Shown: positions 18,536 through 28,322, counted from the stretch's first letter. The stretch: 64,000 bases of DNA from Arthrobacter subterraneus (GCF_900099735.1 NZ_FNDT01000009.1:62001-126000), one strand, 5' to 3'. The notes: a model not told the origin generated them from the letters alone. Program-made: numbers and translations.

Positions 18536-18548
18536 AACTTGCTGTAGT
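18520..18548 (+). promoter_or_regulatory. Candidate cydA promoter
   Basis: TCTACA (18520-18525, four of six to TTGACA) and TGTAGT (18543-18548) are 17 bases apart. Transcription would begin near 18555, about 20 bases before the GTG. The -35 box lies wholly inside operator O3, so repressor binding would block RNA polymerase. Confidence 0.45.
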
Positions 18549-18573
18549 CCTGTTCCGGATGAATAGAGGAACC

Positions 18574-20148
18574 GTGGAAGCACTCGAGATTGCCCGGTGG
18601 CAGTTCGGCATCACCACCGTCTACCACTTCCTGATGGTTCCACTGACGATCGGACTGGGTCTTCTCGTCGCCGTGATGCAGACCCTCTGGTTCCGGACCG
18701 GCCAGGAACACTACCTGCGCATGACGAAGTTCTGGGGGAAGCTGTTCCTCATCAACTTCATCATGGGCGTGGCTACCGGTTTGGTGCAGGAATTCCAGTT
18801 CGGGCTTGCCTGGAGCGAATACAGCCGGTTTGTCGGGGACGTCTTCGGGGCACCGCTGGCCATGGAGGCGCTGCTGGCCTTCTTCGTCGAGTCGACCTTC
18901 CTGGGCCTGTGGATCTTCGGGTGGCAGCGGCTGCCCCGCATCCTCCACCTCGGCTCCCTCTGGGCGGCGGTCCTGGCCTCCGTGTTCTCCGCCTACTTCA
19001 TCATCGTTGCGAACTCCTGGATGCAGCACCCGGTCGGCGTGGAACTTGTGGACGGACGTGCCCGGATGGTGGACGCCTGGGCGGTTTTCACCAACAACAC
19101 CGCGCTGGTTGCCTTCACCCACACGGTGTTCGGCGCCCTCGCCGTAGCGGGCGGTTTCCTTCTCGGCATCGCCTGGTACCACCTCTGGAAGCGGCGCCGG
19201 GACGGCCTGGACACGGTCGACGACGACGGCGCGGTGATCATCGGCGGAGCCTCCACCCGTTCGCGCGGAGTTATCGACCACCGCGTCTGGCTGCGCTCGG
19301 CACGCATCGGCGCCGTCGTCGCGCTTGTCTCTTTCGCCGGAACCGCGGTTTCCGGGGATCTGCAGGCAAAGCTGATGTTCGAACAGCAGCCCATGAAGAT
19401 GGCGGCAGCGGAAGCGGCCTGCCACGACGGCACGGGTTTCTCGGTCCTCTCGGTCGGCAACCTCGGCTCGCAGGACTGCGATGACATTGTCGCGGTCTTC
19501 GAGGTGCCGGGCCTGCTGTCCTTCCTGGCCAACGGCGATTTCACCACCGAGGTCAAGGGCGTCAACACCCTCCTGCCGGAGTACCAGGAAAAATACGGCA
19601 AGACCCTGCCCGATGACCCCATTTACGGCGAGCGCGCAGGCATGACCATCGACTACCTGCCGGTCATGGAGGTCACCTACTGGGGCTTCCGGATCATGAT
19701 CGGGTTCGGCGGGCTGGCGGCCTTCGCCGCACTGGTGGCCCTGTGGATCCTGCGGAAGGGAACGGTCCCCGAATCGCGCTGGCTGATGCGCCTGGCCGTC
19801 TTCGGGATCCTGGCGCCGTTCGGAGCCAACTCGGCCGGCTGGATTTTCACGGAAATGGGCCGCCAACCGTTCGTCGTTGCTCCGAACCCGGATCCCAGCG
19901 GCATCGACGGGGTATTCATGTTCACGGCGGCGGCAGTGTCACCGGGGGTTTCCCTGGCGGAACTCGTCTTTTCGCTGATCGCGCTCACGCTCGTGTACGC
20001 GGTGCTGCTGGTTGTCGAAGTGAAGCTGCTGGTCATCTACGTGCGGGGCGGGGTTGCCTCCGCCATGCCGGAGCTGGCCGAGAAGCACGACGACGACGGT
20101 GGCCCGCACGGAAAGGACGACGACGATGTCCTCGCCTTCGCCTACTGA
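18574..20148 (+). CDS. cydA: Cytochrome bd oxidase subunit I
   Basis: A 524-aa quinol oxidase subunit in the membrane. The frame is open far upstream, but family alignment and an AGAGGA site (18565-18570) favour the GTG at 18574 (VEALEIARWQFGITTVYHF). Haem ligands and proton-path residues fall at His18, Glu98, Glu106 and His183, each near the E. coli positions 19, 99, 107 and 186. The quinol loop is of the short type. GWIFTEMGRQPFVV is conserved near the C-terminus, which ends in a His/Asp-rich tail. The subunit holds haems b558, b595 and d and reduces oxygen with high affinity. It is first in the cydA-cydB-cydDC operon and divergent from the blaI pair. Confidence 0.95.
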   Translation: MEALEIARWQFGITTVYHFLMVPLTIGLGLLVAVMQTLWFRTGQEHYLRMTKFWGKLFLINFIMGVATGLVQEFQFGLAWSEYSRFVGDVFGAPLAMEALLAFFVESTFLGLWIFGWQRLPRILHLGSLWAAVLASVFSAYFIIVANSWMQHPVGVELVDGRARMVDAWAVFTNNTALVAFTHTVFGALAVAGGFLLGIAWYHLWKRRRDGLDTVDDDGAVIIGGASTRSRGVIDHRVWLRSARIGAVVALVSFAGTAVSGDLQAKLMFEQQPMKMAAAEAACHDGTGFSVLSVGNLGSQDCDDIVAVFEVPGLLSFLANGDFTTEVKGVNTLLPEYQEKYGKTLPDDPIYGERAGMTIDYLPVMEVTYWGFRIMIGFGGLAAFAALVALWILRKGTVPESRWLMRLAVFGILAPFGANSAGWIFTEMGRQPFVVAPNPDPSGIDGVFMFTAAAVSPGVSLAELVFSLIALTLVYAVLLVVEVKLLVIYVRGGVASAMPELAEKHDDDGGPHGKDDDDVLAFAY

Positions 20149-20166
20149 GCCTTTGCCTACTGAGCC
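20137..20166 (+). repeat. 15-bp tandem duplication at the cydA stop codon
   Basis: TTCGCCTACTGAGCC (20137-20151) is followed at once by TTTGCCTACTGAGCC (20152-20166), with one difference. The cydA stop lies in the first unit and is repeated in frame in the second. Confidence 0.75.
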
Positions 20167-20250
20167 TTTGGCTGGTGGGTCCCCATCTGCTGAGCCCACA
20201 CCTCGTCACCTGCCGAACCGGCCCCCGTCCCGCGGAAAGGAATCCCGCGC

Positions 20251-21273
20251 ATGACCGACATGCTTCCCACCCTCTGGTTCATCCTGATCGCAGTGCTGTG
20301 GACCGGCTATCTCTTCCTTGAGGGATTCGACCTCGGCGTCGGCATGCTGATGAAACTGTTCGCCCGGACCGACCGCGAACGGAGGGTGCTCCTCAACACC
20401 GTGGGACCGGTCTGGGACGGCAACGAGGTATGGCTGGTCACCGCCGTCGGGGCAACCCTCGCGGCTTTCCCGCTCTGGTACGCCTCGCTGCTCTCCACGC
20501 TGTACCTCCCGTTCGTCTTTGTACTGCTGGCCCTCATCTTCCGTGCCGTTGCTTTTGAGTACCGCGGGAAGATGAACAGCGAGCGCTGGCGCGGGCATTG
20601 GGACCGGGCGATCTTCCTCGGCTCATTCACCTCCGCGGCCGGGATCGGCGCAGCGCTCGCCCTGACCACCACCGGCCTGCCGCTCAACGAAAACGGGGAC
20701 CGGGTGGGCGGCCCGTTTGCGTGGCTGACGTTCGATGCACTGCTCGGCGCGGCCGCCGTCGTCCTCTTCTGCCTCGCCCACGCGCTGGCGTTCCTGGTCC
20801 TCAAGACTGACGGTCCCATCCGGGAGCGGGCGCGGCGCCTGCTGGTGAGGCTGCTGCCGTTCGCGCTGGTGCCGCTGCTCTTCTGGGCGGCGAAGATCTA
20901 CGTTGCCGGTGGAACGGTCTGGACCGGGCTCGCCCTTCTCCTCGCGGTGGCGGCTGCCGCAGCCTCGTGGTTCGCCGAGCGGTCCTCCCGTGACGGGTGG
21001 GGTTTTCTCTGGCTGGGCGTGGCGCTCGCGTCGTCGCTGGCCTGCATCTTCGGTTCCGTGTACCCGGTGGTGCTGCCCTCAACGATCAGCGAGGCGTTCA
21101 ACCTCACCGTGGTGAACGCTTCCAGCTCGCCGTACACCCTCGGCCTGATGAGCATCGTCGCCGCGCTCGGCGTTCCGCTGGTGCTCGCCTACCAGGGGTG
21201 GACGTACTGGGTCTTCCGGAAACGGGTCACCGAGCAGAGCATCCCGGACGCCCACTCGGTAATCCCGCTGTGA
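20251..21273 (+). CDS. cydB: Cytochrome bd oxidase subunit II
   Basis: A 340-aa membrane protein with about eight or nine hydrophobic segments. Family signatures are the N-terminal LFLEGFDLGVGML and GPVWDGNEVWLV. It pairs with CydA to form the bd oxidase. The ATG has an AAAGGA site nine bases upstream. A 102-bp gap follows cydA, and the stop codon overlaps the start of cydDC (GTGA), which indicates coupled translation. Confidence 0.95.
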   Translation: MTDMLPTLWFILIAVLWTGYLFLEGFDLGVGMLMKLFARTDRERRVLLNTVGPVWDGNEVWLVTAVGATLAAFPLWYASLLSTLYLPFVFVLLALIFRAVAFEYRGKMNSERWRGHWDRAIFLGSFTSAAGIGAALALTTTGLPLNENGDRVGGPFAWLTFDALLGAAAVVLFCLAHALAFLVLKTDGPIRERARRLLVRLLPFALVPLLFWAAKIYVAGGTVWTGLALLLAVAAAAASWFAERSSRDGWGFLWLGVALASSLACIFGSVYPVVLPSTISEAFNLTVVNASSSPYTLGLMSIVAALGVPLVLAYQGWTYWVFRKRVTEQSIPDAHSVIPL

Positions 21274-24200
21274 TCGAGCGGTTCCTGGCCAGGGGCCCCG
21301 CCGGCACCGCTGTTCCGGCCGCGCCCATCTACATCCTGGGTATTCTTGCCGCGGCCAAGGCAGCCGGCCTGGTCCTGGTCGCGGAAGCCCTTGCCCGGGG
21401 CATCGCAGCGCTCGCCGCCGGTGTTGTGCCGGGTACGGACCTCCTCTGGCTGGGGCTCGCAGGGGCAGCGCTCCGCGCTGTCGCCGCCTGGGCGCAGCAG
21501 GGCACCGCCCAGCGCCTGGCGCACGGGGTGAAGGAACGGCTGCGCCGCGAAGCTCTGGAGCGCGTACTCGCCGATGGCGGCCCGCCGGGCGCCACATACG
21601 GGACCGGTGCGCTCAGCGTGCTGCTCACACGCGGCCTGGACGGGCTCGACAAGTACCACACCCAGTACCTGCCGGCTCTGATCACGTGCGCGGTGGTTCC
21701 GCCCCTCGTCGGGGCGCGGATCCTGGCCGCTGACTGGGTGAGCGCCGTCGTCATTGTCCTCACCATCCCACTGATCCCGGTCTTCATGGTGCTCATCGGC
21801 TGGCATACCCAGGACCGGACAGCCGAGGCCCGAGCGTCGCTGGACCGGCTCTCCGACCACCTGCTGGAACTGGCCCGGGGGCTGCCGGCGCTGGTGGGGC
21901 TGGGCCGTGCCAGCGCCCAGACCCGTGCGCTCCAGGACATCGGCGCCGGCTATTCGCGGCGGACGATGGAAACCCTGCGGGTCGCGTTCCTGTCCTCGCT
22001 GGCTCTGGAGCTCATCAGCACCATCTCGGTCGCCGTCGTCGCCGTGTTCGTCGGGGTGCGCCTCATCCATGGTGAGGTGGGGCTCGAGGTCGGGTTGCTC
22101 GCCCTCATCCTCGCGCCCGAGTGCTACCTGCCCCTGCGGGATCTCGGCGCCGCGCACCACGCAAGCGACGACGGCCTTGCGGTAGGGCGCAGCGTCCGGA
22201 CGATCATCGATGCGCCCGCCGCCGGCTGGACAAGGGTACCTACCGCGGGCGGGACAGAAGCCGCCCGCACACAGTACGACGGCGGTCCCGCCGGTGCGCA
22301 GAACCTCACCCTCCGGTTCGACAGCGCAGAGGCGCCCCTGGTGAGCGGTCTCAGCTTCACACTGGCCGCCGGGTCAGTTACCGCCCTGCGCGGCGCCAGC
22401 GGCTCGGGGAAGTCCACGCTCATGGGCCTGCTCGCGGGAGTGCGGCAGCCCGGGCTGCAGGTGGAAGGGACAGTCCAGCCGCTTCCCGGACGGCTCGCGT
22501 GGGTGCCCCAACACCCGGAGCCGCTGATGGGCACTGTCCGTGACGAACTCGCCTTCTATGCCGCTTCCGCGCCCGGCATGCAACCCCGTGAAGAGTCCCT
22601 CGCCGCGGCGCTGGCAGCGGTAGGCGGCCCGCAGCTGCTCGGCAGGTCCACGGGGGAACTCAGCCCCGGCGAGCTGCGACGCCTCGCGCTTGCGCGCGCA
22701 CTGCTGCGCCTGGGGCCGGACGGCGGAACCCTTCTGCTCGATGAGCCGACAGCCCACGTCGACGAGGCCACCTCGGACACCATCCGGGACACTGTTCGAC
22801 GGCTGAGCGGGACTGTGACGGTGCTCCTCATCGCGCACGATGAGGCAACAGCCGCGCTCGCCGACACCACCATTGACCTGGGAATTCCGGTCCGGGCGGC
22901 CGGGTCTGTAGAGCACACCCATCGGGTGGGCGTATCCGGCAGCAACGCGGGCGAGGCAGCGCTCTGTCCGCCCGCCCGCTTGGAAGAGGACGGGCAACGG
23001 GAGCGTCCTGAGCCGGCCGACGCGCGGGCCTTGCCCCAGCGGCCCGGCGCGAACAGCAGGCTCCAGCCCGGCGGCGGGAATCTCGGCACCGGTCTGCGGA
23101 CGGCCCTACGTGCGCTTGCCCTGGTGCGTCCCTGGTCGCCGCGGTTCCTGGCGGCCCTGGCGTTCGGGACGGGCTCCTCCGCCTTCGCCGTCGCACTCAC
23201 AGCGCTCTCGGGCTGGCTGATCGTCCGCGCGTCCGAGCAGCCGCCCATCCTCTACCTGCTCGCCGCCATTGTTGGAGTGCGCTTCTTCGGCATCGGCCGG
23301 TCGTTGCTGCGCTACTGCGAGAGGCTCTGGCTGCACGGCAGTATCCTTCAGAGCGCCGACAGCATCCGGGTCCGGCTGTGGCAGGCGCTGCTCGGCAGGG
23401 CGGAGTCCTGGCGTTCTCTCTCCCGTGGTTCAGGCGGCATCGAACGCCTCGTGGGAGATATCGACGAGTTGCGCGACACGGCTGCGCGGGCAGTCTTCCC
23501 TCCGCTCACTGCCGTCTTCACCGGCTTTGCCGCACTGATCACGACGGCGCTGCTCCTGCCGTCAGCTCTCGGCTGGCAGCTCTTCGGGACCCTGATGGGG
23601 TTACTGGCCGCACCGGCCGCCGCGCTGCTCGCAGAACGCAGGGCGGGAGCGGCGGGAATCGCGCTGCGGGCCGCCTCCCTCGCGGAAACCACCGGCCTGC
23701 TGCGGGCTGCGCGCGACGTCAGCGTGAACGGGCTGTCCCACAGGGCACTGGACCGCCTGGCGCAGCTGGAATACCACGCAGCCCGCGGCCTGCGGCGCAC
23801 CTCGTGGGCCGCCGGCATCGGACAGGCGCTCGTCATCCTCGGCTGCACCACCGCCGCGATCGCGATCCTCACCGGTTCGGGCGGGCAGTCCGCCGAGGTG
23901 GTGGCCGTCGTCGTCCTGATGCAGCTTGCGCTCATCGAGCCGCTGGGGCTCGGCGTGGCCGCCGTCCAGCAGTGGGCGCCCTTCGGAGCAGTTGCGGGGC
24001 GGCTCGACGAGCACCTGGAAGACACTTCCGCGCAACGGCCGGTCGACCGTTTCCCTGAAGCGGAAACGGTGTGCGAAGCCGGGGCGCCGGCGCTGGCCCT
24101 GGTCGATGCCGCAGTCGGCTACGAGCCCGGGGTCGACGTGGTCCAGGGTGTGACACTCGAGATCCGCAAAGGTTCCTGGACGGCGCTGACGGGCCCTTCG

Positions 24201-24764
24201 GGGAGCGGCAAATCCACGCTGATCGGAGCACTGCTCGGCTTCCTGCCGCTCAGCCGGGGCAGGTTCCTGGCCGCGGCCGAGGCTCACGGACCGGCGCACG
24301 TTCCGGTCCGGCCCGCCTGGTGCCCGCAGGATGGCTACCTGTTCGATTCGACAGTGCGGGCGAACCTGCTCCTCGCCTGCGCCGATCAACCGGCGACCGA
24401 AGACGACCTCTGGCGCGTCCTGGACGCCGTCGGGCTGGCGGACACGGTGCGGCGGCGCGGCGGGGGCCTGGAGGCCAGGATCGGAGCCGGTGGGAGCAGG
24501 CTGTCGGGCGGTGAGCGGCAGCGTCTCGCGGTGGCCCGCGCACTGCTTACACCGGCGCCGGCCCTGATCCTCGATGAACCCACAGCGCACCTCGATTCCG
24601 ACGGCGCCGCCGGGCTCCTGCGGGACCTGCGTGCCGGCCTGGGCGAACGCCCCGTACTGCTTGTCACGCATGACCGGGCGGAGGCACTGCGCTGTGACAC
24701 CGGCGTCGAGCTTTCCGCCGGTGGCCAGGGCAATCACCTACGCTGGGAGCATGCCTACTCCTGA
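21270..24764 (+). CDS. cydDC: Fused ABC transporter CydDC
   Basis: A 1164-aa protein formed of two complete ABC half-transporters. The GTG at 21270 overlaps the cydB stop by four bases and gives the expected N-terminus (VIERFLARGPAG); the frame is open further upstream inside cydB. The CydD half has GASGSGKST (near 375), LSPGELRRLALARAL and LLLDEPTAHVDE. After a Pro/Arg/Glu-rich linker (about 550-610), the CydC half has GPSGSGKST (near 977), LSGGERQRLAVARAL and LILDEPTAHLD. E. coli CydDC is needed for bd oxidase assembly; thiol and haem substrates have both been proposed. Fused cydDC genes are known in Streptomyces. Confidence 0.93.
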   Translation: MIERFLARGPAGTAVPAAPIYILGILAAAKAAGLVLVAEALARGIAALAAGVVPGTDLLWLGLAGAALRAVAAWAQQGTAQRLAHGVKERLRREALERVLADGGPPGATYGTGALSVLLTRGLDGLDKYHTQYLPALITCAVVPPLVGARILAADWVSAVVIVLTIPLIPVFMVLIGWHTQDRTAEARASLDRLSDHLLELARGLPALVGLGRASAQTRALQDIGAGYSRRTMETLRVAFLSSLALELISTISVAVVAVFVGVRLIHGEVGLEVGLLALILAPECYLPLRDLGAAHHASDDGLAVGRSVRTIIDAPAAGWTRVPTAGGTEAARTQYDGGPAGAQNLTLRFDSAEAPLVSGLSFTLAAGSVTALRGASGSGKSTLMGLLAGVRQPGLQVEGTVQPLPGRLAWVPQHPEPLMGTVRDELAFYAASAPGMQPREESLAAALAAVGGPQLLGRSTGELSPGELRRLALARALLRLGPDGGTLLLDEPTAHVDEATSDTIRDTVRRLSGTVTVLLIAHDEATAALADTTIDLGIPVRAAGSVEHTHRVGVSGSNAGEAALCPPARLEEDGQRERPEPADARALPQRPGANSRLQPGGGNLGTGLRTALRALALVRPWSPRFLAALAFGTGSSAFAVALTALSGWLIVRASEQPPILYLLAAIVGVRFFGIGRSLLRYCERLWLHGSILQSADSIRVRLWQALLGRAESWRSLSRGSGGIERLVGDIDELRDTAARAVFPPLTAVFTGFAALITTALLLPSALGWQLFGTLMGLLAAPAAALLAERRAGAAGIALRAASLAETTGLLRAARDVSVNGLSHRALDRLAQLEYHAARGLRRTSWAAGIGQALVILGCTTAAIAILTGSGGQSAEVVAVVVLMQLALIEPLGLGVAAVQQWAPFGAVAGRLDEHLEDTSAQRPVDRFPEAETVCEAGAPALALVDAAVGYEPGVDVVQGVTLEIRKGSWTALTGPSGSGKSTLIGALLGFLPLSRGRFLAAAEAHGPAHVPVRPAWCPQDGYLFDSTVRANLLLACADQPATEDDLWRVLDAVGLADTVRRRGGGLEARIGAGGSRLSGGERQRLAVARALLTPAPALILDEPTAHLDSDGAAGLLRDLRAGLGERPVLLVTHDRAEALRCDTGVELSAGGQGNHLRWEHAYS

Positions 24765-25731
24765 GCTGACACCACCCGACCAGCAGCTGAGCTGGCGGGC
24801 GATCACGGACGCGGACATCGACGGCTGGGAGGCCCTGCTGCGCCGCATGGCCGGGGAGGACAAGCCGGACTGGATCGAGCAGCGCGCCGATCTCGAGGAA
24901 GTGCTGCACGCGTCCAAGAACAATCCGGCGCTGGACACGGTGATGGGTTTCGACACCGCTGGAATACCGCGCGCCTTCGGTCGGATCAGTGCCAATGCAG
25001 GGTCCAGCCTTGCGCACGCCTTCGGCGGGGTTGACCCTGCATGGCGCCGCCGTGGAATAGGCCGCGCCGTCCATGAGTGGCAGATCGAGCGGACCCGCAG
25101 GCGGTTCGCTGACGCGGGAATCACGGGAGGTGTGGTCCGCACCTACGTCGAGGAAAGCAACACCGGCCATCAGGCGCTCATGACGGCTGCCGGTAACACC
25201 ATCGTGCGCTGGTTCACGGAGATGACCAGGGGCCTGGCCGCTGACATCCCCGAAGTGGAGCTGGATCCGGAATTCGAAATCGCCACCTTCAGCGACGATC
25301 TCTCGGAAGCAGTGCGCCTGGCCCACAATGAAGCCTTCCAGGACCACTGGGGAAGCGAACCCCGCGACGAGGAAAGCTGGCACTACACGGTGACCCACCC
25401 CGAGTTCCGGCCGGACTGGAGCCTCGCGGTGATCGATTCCTCTTCTGATGAGGTCGCCGCCTACCAGATCGCCAGCTACGACCCGGAGTCCAGGGAACTG
25501 GTGGGACACAGCGAAGGCTATACCGATCTCCTGGGGGTCAGGCGCGCCTGGCGCGGCCGGCGGCTGGCGCCGGCACTCCTCACCGAAGCGATGCGCAGAT
25601 TCAAGGCCGACGGCATGGAGAATGCCGGGCTCGGCGTGGACACCGAGAACCCGTCCGGCGCCCTCGGACTGTACGAACGCCTGGGCTACACCCCTACCCG
25701 CCGCTCGATGGCGTTCGAGCGCAGTCTCTGA
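24751..25731 (+). CDS. Tandem-domain GNAT acetyltransferase
   Basis: A 326-aa protein with two GNAT domains. The ATG at 24751 follows a GGGAG site and overlaps the end of cydDC by 14 bases; an open frame further upstream runs inside cydDC and is not used. The acetyl-CoA loop of the N-terminal domain reads VDPAWRRRGIGRAVHEW (about 92-108), and that of the C-terminal one LGVRRAWRGRRLAPALL, followed by NPSGALGLYERLGYTP. The double-GNAT plan resembles mycothiol synthase MshD, but the sequence is not close enough for me to assign that role. The substrate is unknown. Confidence 0.85.
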   Translation: MPTPELTPPDQQLSWRAITDADIDGWEALLRRMAGEDKPDWIEQRADLEEVLHASKNNPALDTVMGFDTAGIPRAFGRISANAGSSLAHAFGGVDPAWRRRGIGRAVHEWQIERTRRRFADAGITGGVVRTYVEESNTGHQALMTAAGNTIVRWFTEMTRGLAADIPEVELDPEFEIATFSDDLSEAVRLAHNEAFQDHWGSEPRDEESWHYTVTHPEFRPDWSLAVIDSSSDEVAAYQIASYDPESRELVGHSEGYTDLLGVRRAWRGRRLAPALLTEAMRRFKADGMENAGLGVDTENPSGALGLYERLGYTPTRRSMAFERSL

Positions 25732-25743
25732 AGCCGCCGGGAT

Positions 25744-25759
25744 CCGGGCATCCGCCCGG
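25744..25759. terminator. Short stem-loop between convergent GNAT and parC genes
   Basis: CCGGGC-ATCC-GCCCGG forms a 6-bp GC stem with a 4-nt loop in the 29-bp spacer. No T-run is present. Confidence 0.4.
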
Positions 25760-25760
25760 G

Positions 25761-28238
25761 CTACACCGGGTTTGGCCCGATGGCGTCCACCGGCTGTGAC
25801 AGCGCCACACCTGAACCATCGCGCCGGCCGTGCTCTGTCGGCAGTGCACGCGCAACGCCGGTGGCAGAGACGGCCCGCGCCGGCCCGTGCCCTGCCCACG
25901 CGAGGCTCAGATGGTCCTCACCCTTCAGGAAACGGTGGCACCGCACGCCCCCGGTCGCCCTGCCCTTCGCCGGGTATTCGCTGAACTCCGTCACCTTGAC
26001 GGAACCGGGCACGGTTCCCGGCAGGGACTCGCTGCCGGCAGCAATGGTCACCACGACGGCGGCAGGATCCTGCGCGCGCACGGCACCGAAGAACACGACG
26101 GCGTCGCGCTCGGCCAGCTTGATGCCCGCCACGCCGCCGGCCAGGCGTCCCTGCGGCCGCACCAGGGAGGCAGGGAACCGCAGCAGCTGTGCTTCCCTGG
26201 TAATGAAGACGAGGTCGTCGGCATCATCCGCAGCCGCGAGGCCCACGACGCTGTCTTTCGGTTTGAGGGTGACTGCCTCCCAATCGTCCCGGTTGAGCGG
26301 GTAGTCGGGGACCACCCGCTTGACAACGCCCTGGGCGGTGCCGAGCGCAAAAGGCTTGTCCAGGGGAACCAGCCCCACCAGCACCTCGCCGCGCTCAAGG
26401 GTGATGAACTCCTTGACGGAGACTCCGCCGGCCAGGTTGGGGATTCCGTTGGTGGGCGGTAGCGCCGGCATGTCCACGACCTGTAGCCGCACCATGCGTC
26501 CGGACGAGGTCAGGGCGCCTATTTCTGCGCGTGCAGTGGTTGCCACCACCGACGTGAAGGCGTCGTGTTTCACCCGCTGTCCGCCGTCGCTGATCTGCTC
26601 CCGGCCGGTGGTGCGCGCCAGCTGCCCGCACGTGGAGAGGATGACCCAGCACGGGTCATCGGCGATCTCCAGGGCCAGCGGTGCCTTGGCGCCGTTGCCT
26701 GCAGGGCTGGGCAGAACGGTGCCCTTCAGCGGAGCGCTCGCCTCCGATTCCAGCAGAACCGTGCGCCGCGGCGTGGCGAACTGCTCAGCAACAGCAGCGA
26801 GCTCATCGGAGACCAGCGCGCGCAGCCTCTGCTCCGACCCCAGGATCTCTTCGAGTTCGGCGATTTCCCGGCGCAGCTCGTCCTGCTCCTTCTCCAGCTC
26901 GATGCGGGAGTACTTGGTGAGCTGACGCAGGCGGAGCTCGAGAATGTAGTTGGCCTGGATTTCCGTCAGGTCGTAGATGGACATGAGCCTGGTCCTGGCT
27001 GCCGCCGCCTCGTCCGAGGACCGGATGATCTGGATGACCTCATCGATGTCCACGATGGCGATCAGCAGGCCCTCCACGAGGTGGAGGCGGTCCTTCTTCT
27101 TCGCGAGCCGGTAGGACGTGCGGCGCCGGACCACGGAAATCCGGTGGCTGATGTATACCTGCAGCAGTTCCACGAGCCCCAGGGTGCGGGGCTGGCCGTC
27201 AACGAGGGTCACATTGTTGATGCCGAAGGAGTCCTCCATCGGCGAATACCGGTACAGCTGCGCCAGCACCGCGTTCGGGTTGAATCCGTTCTTCAGCTCA
27301 ATGACCAGCCGCAGTCCGTGCGTCCGGTCCGTCAGGTCGACGATGTCGGAGATGCCCTGCAGCTTCTTTGCCGTTACGGCATCCTTGATCTTTTCGATCA
27401 CCTTCTCAGGGCCCACCATGTACGGCAGTTCGGTGACCACCAGGCCGGTGCGCCGGGCGGAGAGCTGCTCGACCTCAACCGCGGCGCGGGTCTTGAAGGA
27501 GCCCCTGCCGGTCGCGTAGGCGTCCCGGATGCCATCCAGCCCGACGATCCTTCCGCCGCTCGGGAGGTCCGGACCCGGCACGAAGCGCATGATGTCCTCG
27601 AGCGTGGCCTCCGGGTTGTCGATCAGGTGCCGGGCCGCGGCGATCACCTCGCCGAGGTTATGCGGGGCCATGTTGGTGGCCATGCCGACAGCGATCCCCG
27701 TTGCACCGTTGACGAGGAGGTTCGGGAAGGCGGCGGGGAGCACCTCGGGCTGGGTGAGCTGGTTGTCGTAGTTCGGAATGAAGTCGACCACGTCCTCACC
27801 GAGGTGGTCGGTCATGGTCAGTGCCGCCGGAGCGAGCCGCGCTTCGGTGTAGCGGGCGGCGGCAGGGCCGTCGTCGAGCGAACCGAAGTTTCCGTGCCCG
27901 TCAATGAGGGGGAGGCGGAGGGAGAAGTTCTGAGCCATGCGCACCATGGCGTCGTAGATGGCGGCGTCACCGTGCGGGTGGAGCTTGCCCATCACCTCGC
28001 CGACAACCCGGGCGGATTTCACGTGCCCGCGGTCCGGCCGCAGACCCATGTCCGTCATCATGTACAGGATTCTGCGCTGCACGGGCTTCAGCCCGTCCCG
28101 GGCGTCAGGGAGGGCGCGGGAATAGATCACCGAGTAGGCGTACTCCAGGAAGGAGCCTTCCATCTCGGAGGTGACATCGATGTCGATGATCTTCTCGGTG
28201 TAATCCATATCCGGTGGTGTGGCTTGGCGCCTGGCCAT
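25761..28238 (-). CDS. parC: DNA topoisomerase IV subunit A
   Basis: An 825-aa type IIA topoisomerase A subunit started at the ATG at 28238; an upstream in-frame ATG gives an unrelated N-terminus. The winged-helix domain holds the DNA-cleaving Tyr130 in [11 protein letters not shown], with [25 protein letters not shown] split over residues 67-91 as in the family, then a coiled-coil tower and a beta-pinwheel C-terminal domain. A canonical GyrA box (QRRGGKG) is not seen; the nearest segment reads [10 protein letters not shown]. This supports ParC over GyrA. Its partner parE lies 11 kb away on the other strand. Confidence 0.9.
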   Translation of the reverse strand: MARRQATPPDMDYTEKIIDIDVTSEMEGSFLEYAYSVIYSRALPDARDGLKPVQRRILYMMTDMGLRPDRGHVKSARVVGEVMGKLHPHGDAAIYDAMVRMAQNFSLRLPLIDGHGNFGSLDDGPAAARYTEARLAPAALTMTDHLGEDVVDFIPNYDNQLTQPEVLPAAFPNLLVNGATGIAVGMATNMAPHNLGEVIAAARHLIDNPEATLEDIMRFVPGPDLPSGGRIVGLDGIRDAYATGRGSFKTRAAVEVEQLSARRTGLVVTELPYMVGPEKVIEKIKDAVTAKKLQGISDIVDLTDRTHGLRLVIELKNGFNPNAVLAQLYRYSPMEDSFGINNVTLVDGQPRTLGLVELLQVYISHRISVVRRRTSYRLAKKKDRLHLVEGLLIAIVDIDEVIQIIRSSDEAAAARTRLMSIYDLTEIQANYILELRLRQLTKYSRIELEKEQDELRREIAELEEILGSEQRLRALVSDELAAVAEQFATPRRTVLLESEASAPLKGTVLPSPAGNGAKAPLALEIADDPCWVILSTCGQLARTTGREQISDGGQRVKHDAFTSVVATTARAEIGALTSSGRMVRLQVVDMPALPPTNGIPNLAGGVSVKEFITLERGEVLVGLVPLDKPFALGTAQGVVKRVVPDYPLNRDDWEAVTLKPKDSVVGLAAADDADDLVFITREAQLLRFPASLVRPQGRLAGGVAGIKLAERDAVVFFGAVRAQDPAAVVVTIAAGSESLPGTVPGSVKVTEFSEYPAKGRATGGVRCHRFLKGEDHLSLAWAGHGPARAVSATGVARALPTEHGRRDGSGVALSQPVDAIGPNPV

Positions 28239-28310
28239 GGTGTGTCGGGTCCTTCGGCAGCTGATTGTTGACGGCAGGCATGCTTGCTGACGGGAGAAGC
28301 AGCCGCCCAC

Positions 28311-28316
28311 TAGTGT
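28311..28316 (+). promoter_or_regulatory. -10 box of a probable leaderless promoter
   Basis: TAGTGT lies six bases before the ATG at 28323, with CTGACG (28287-28292) as a weak -35 box at 18 bases. No ribosome site precedes the ATG. The transcript would start at or next to the start codon. Confidence 0.5.
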
Positions 28317-28322
28317 GAGTCT

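Noticed and set aside
17968-18573. Long open frame upstream of the cydA GTG, in frame with cydA
   Set aside because: It runs antisense through blaI and through the operator region, has no family likeness, and CydA homologues begin at the equivalent of residue 1 at 18574, where a ribosome site is present.
20997-21269. Open frame extending cydDC upstream into cydB
   Set aside because: The sequence is unlike any CydD N-terminus and overlaps conserved cydB codons; the GTGA overlap at 21270 is the normal coupled start.
26565-28271. 568-codon plus-strand open frame opposite parC
   Set aside because: Antisense shadow of a high-GC gene; composition rich in Val/Gly/His/Asp and no recognisable domain, while parC shows full family motifs.
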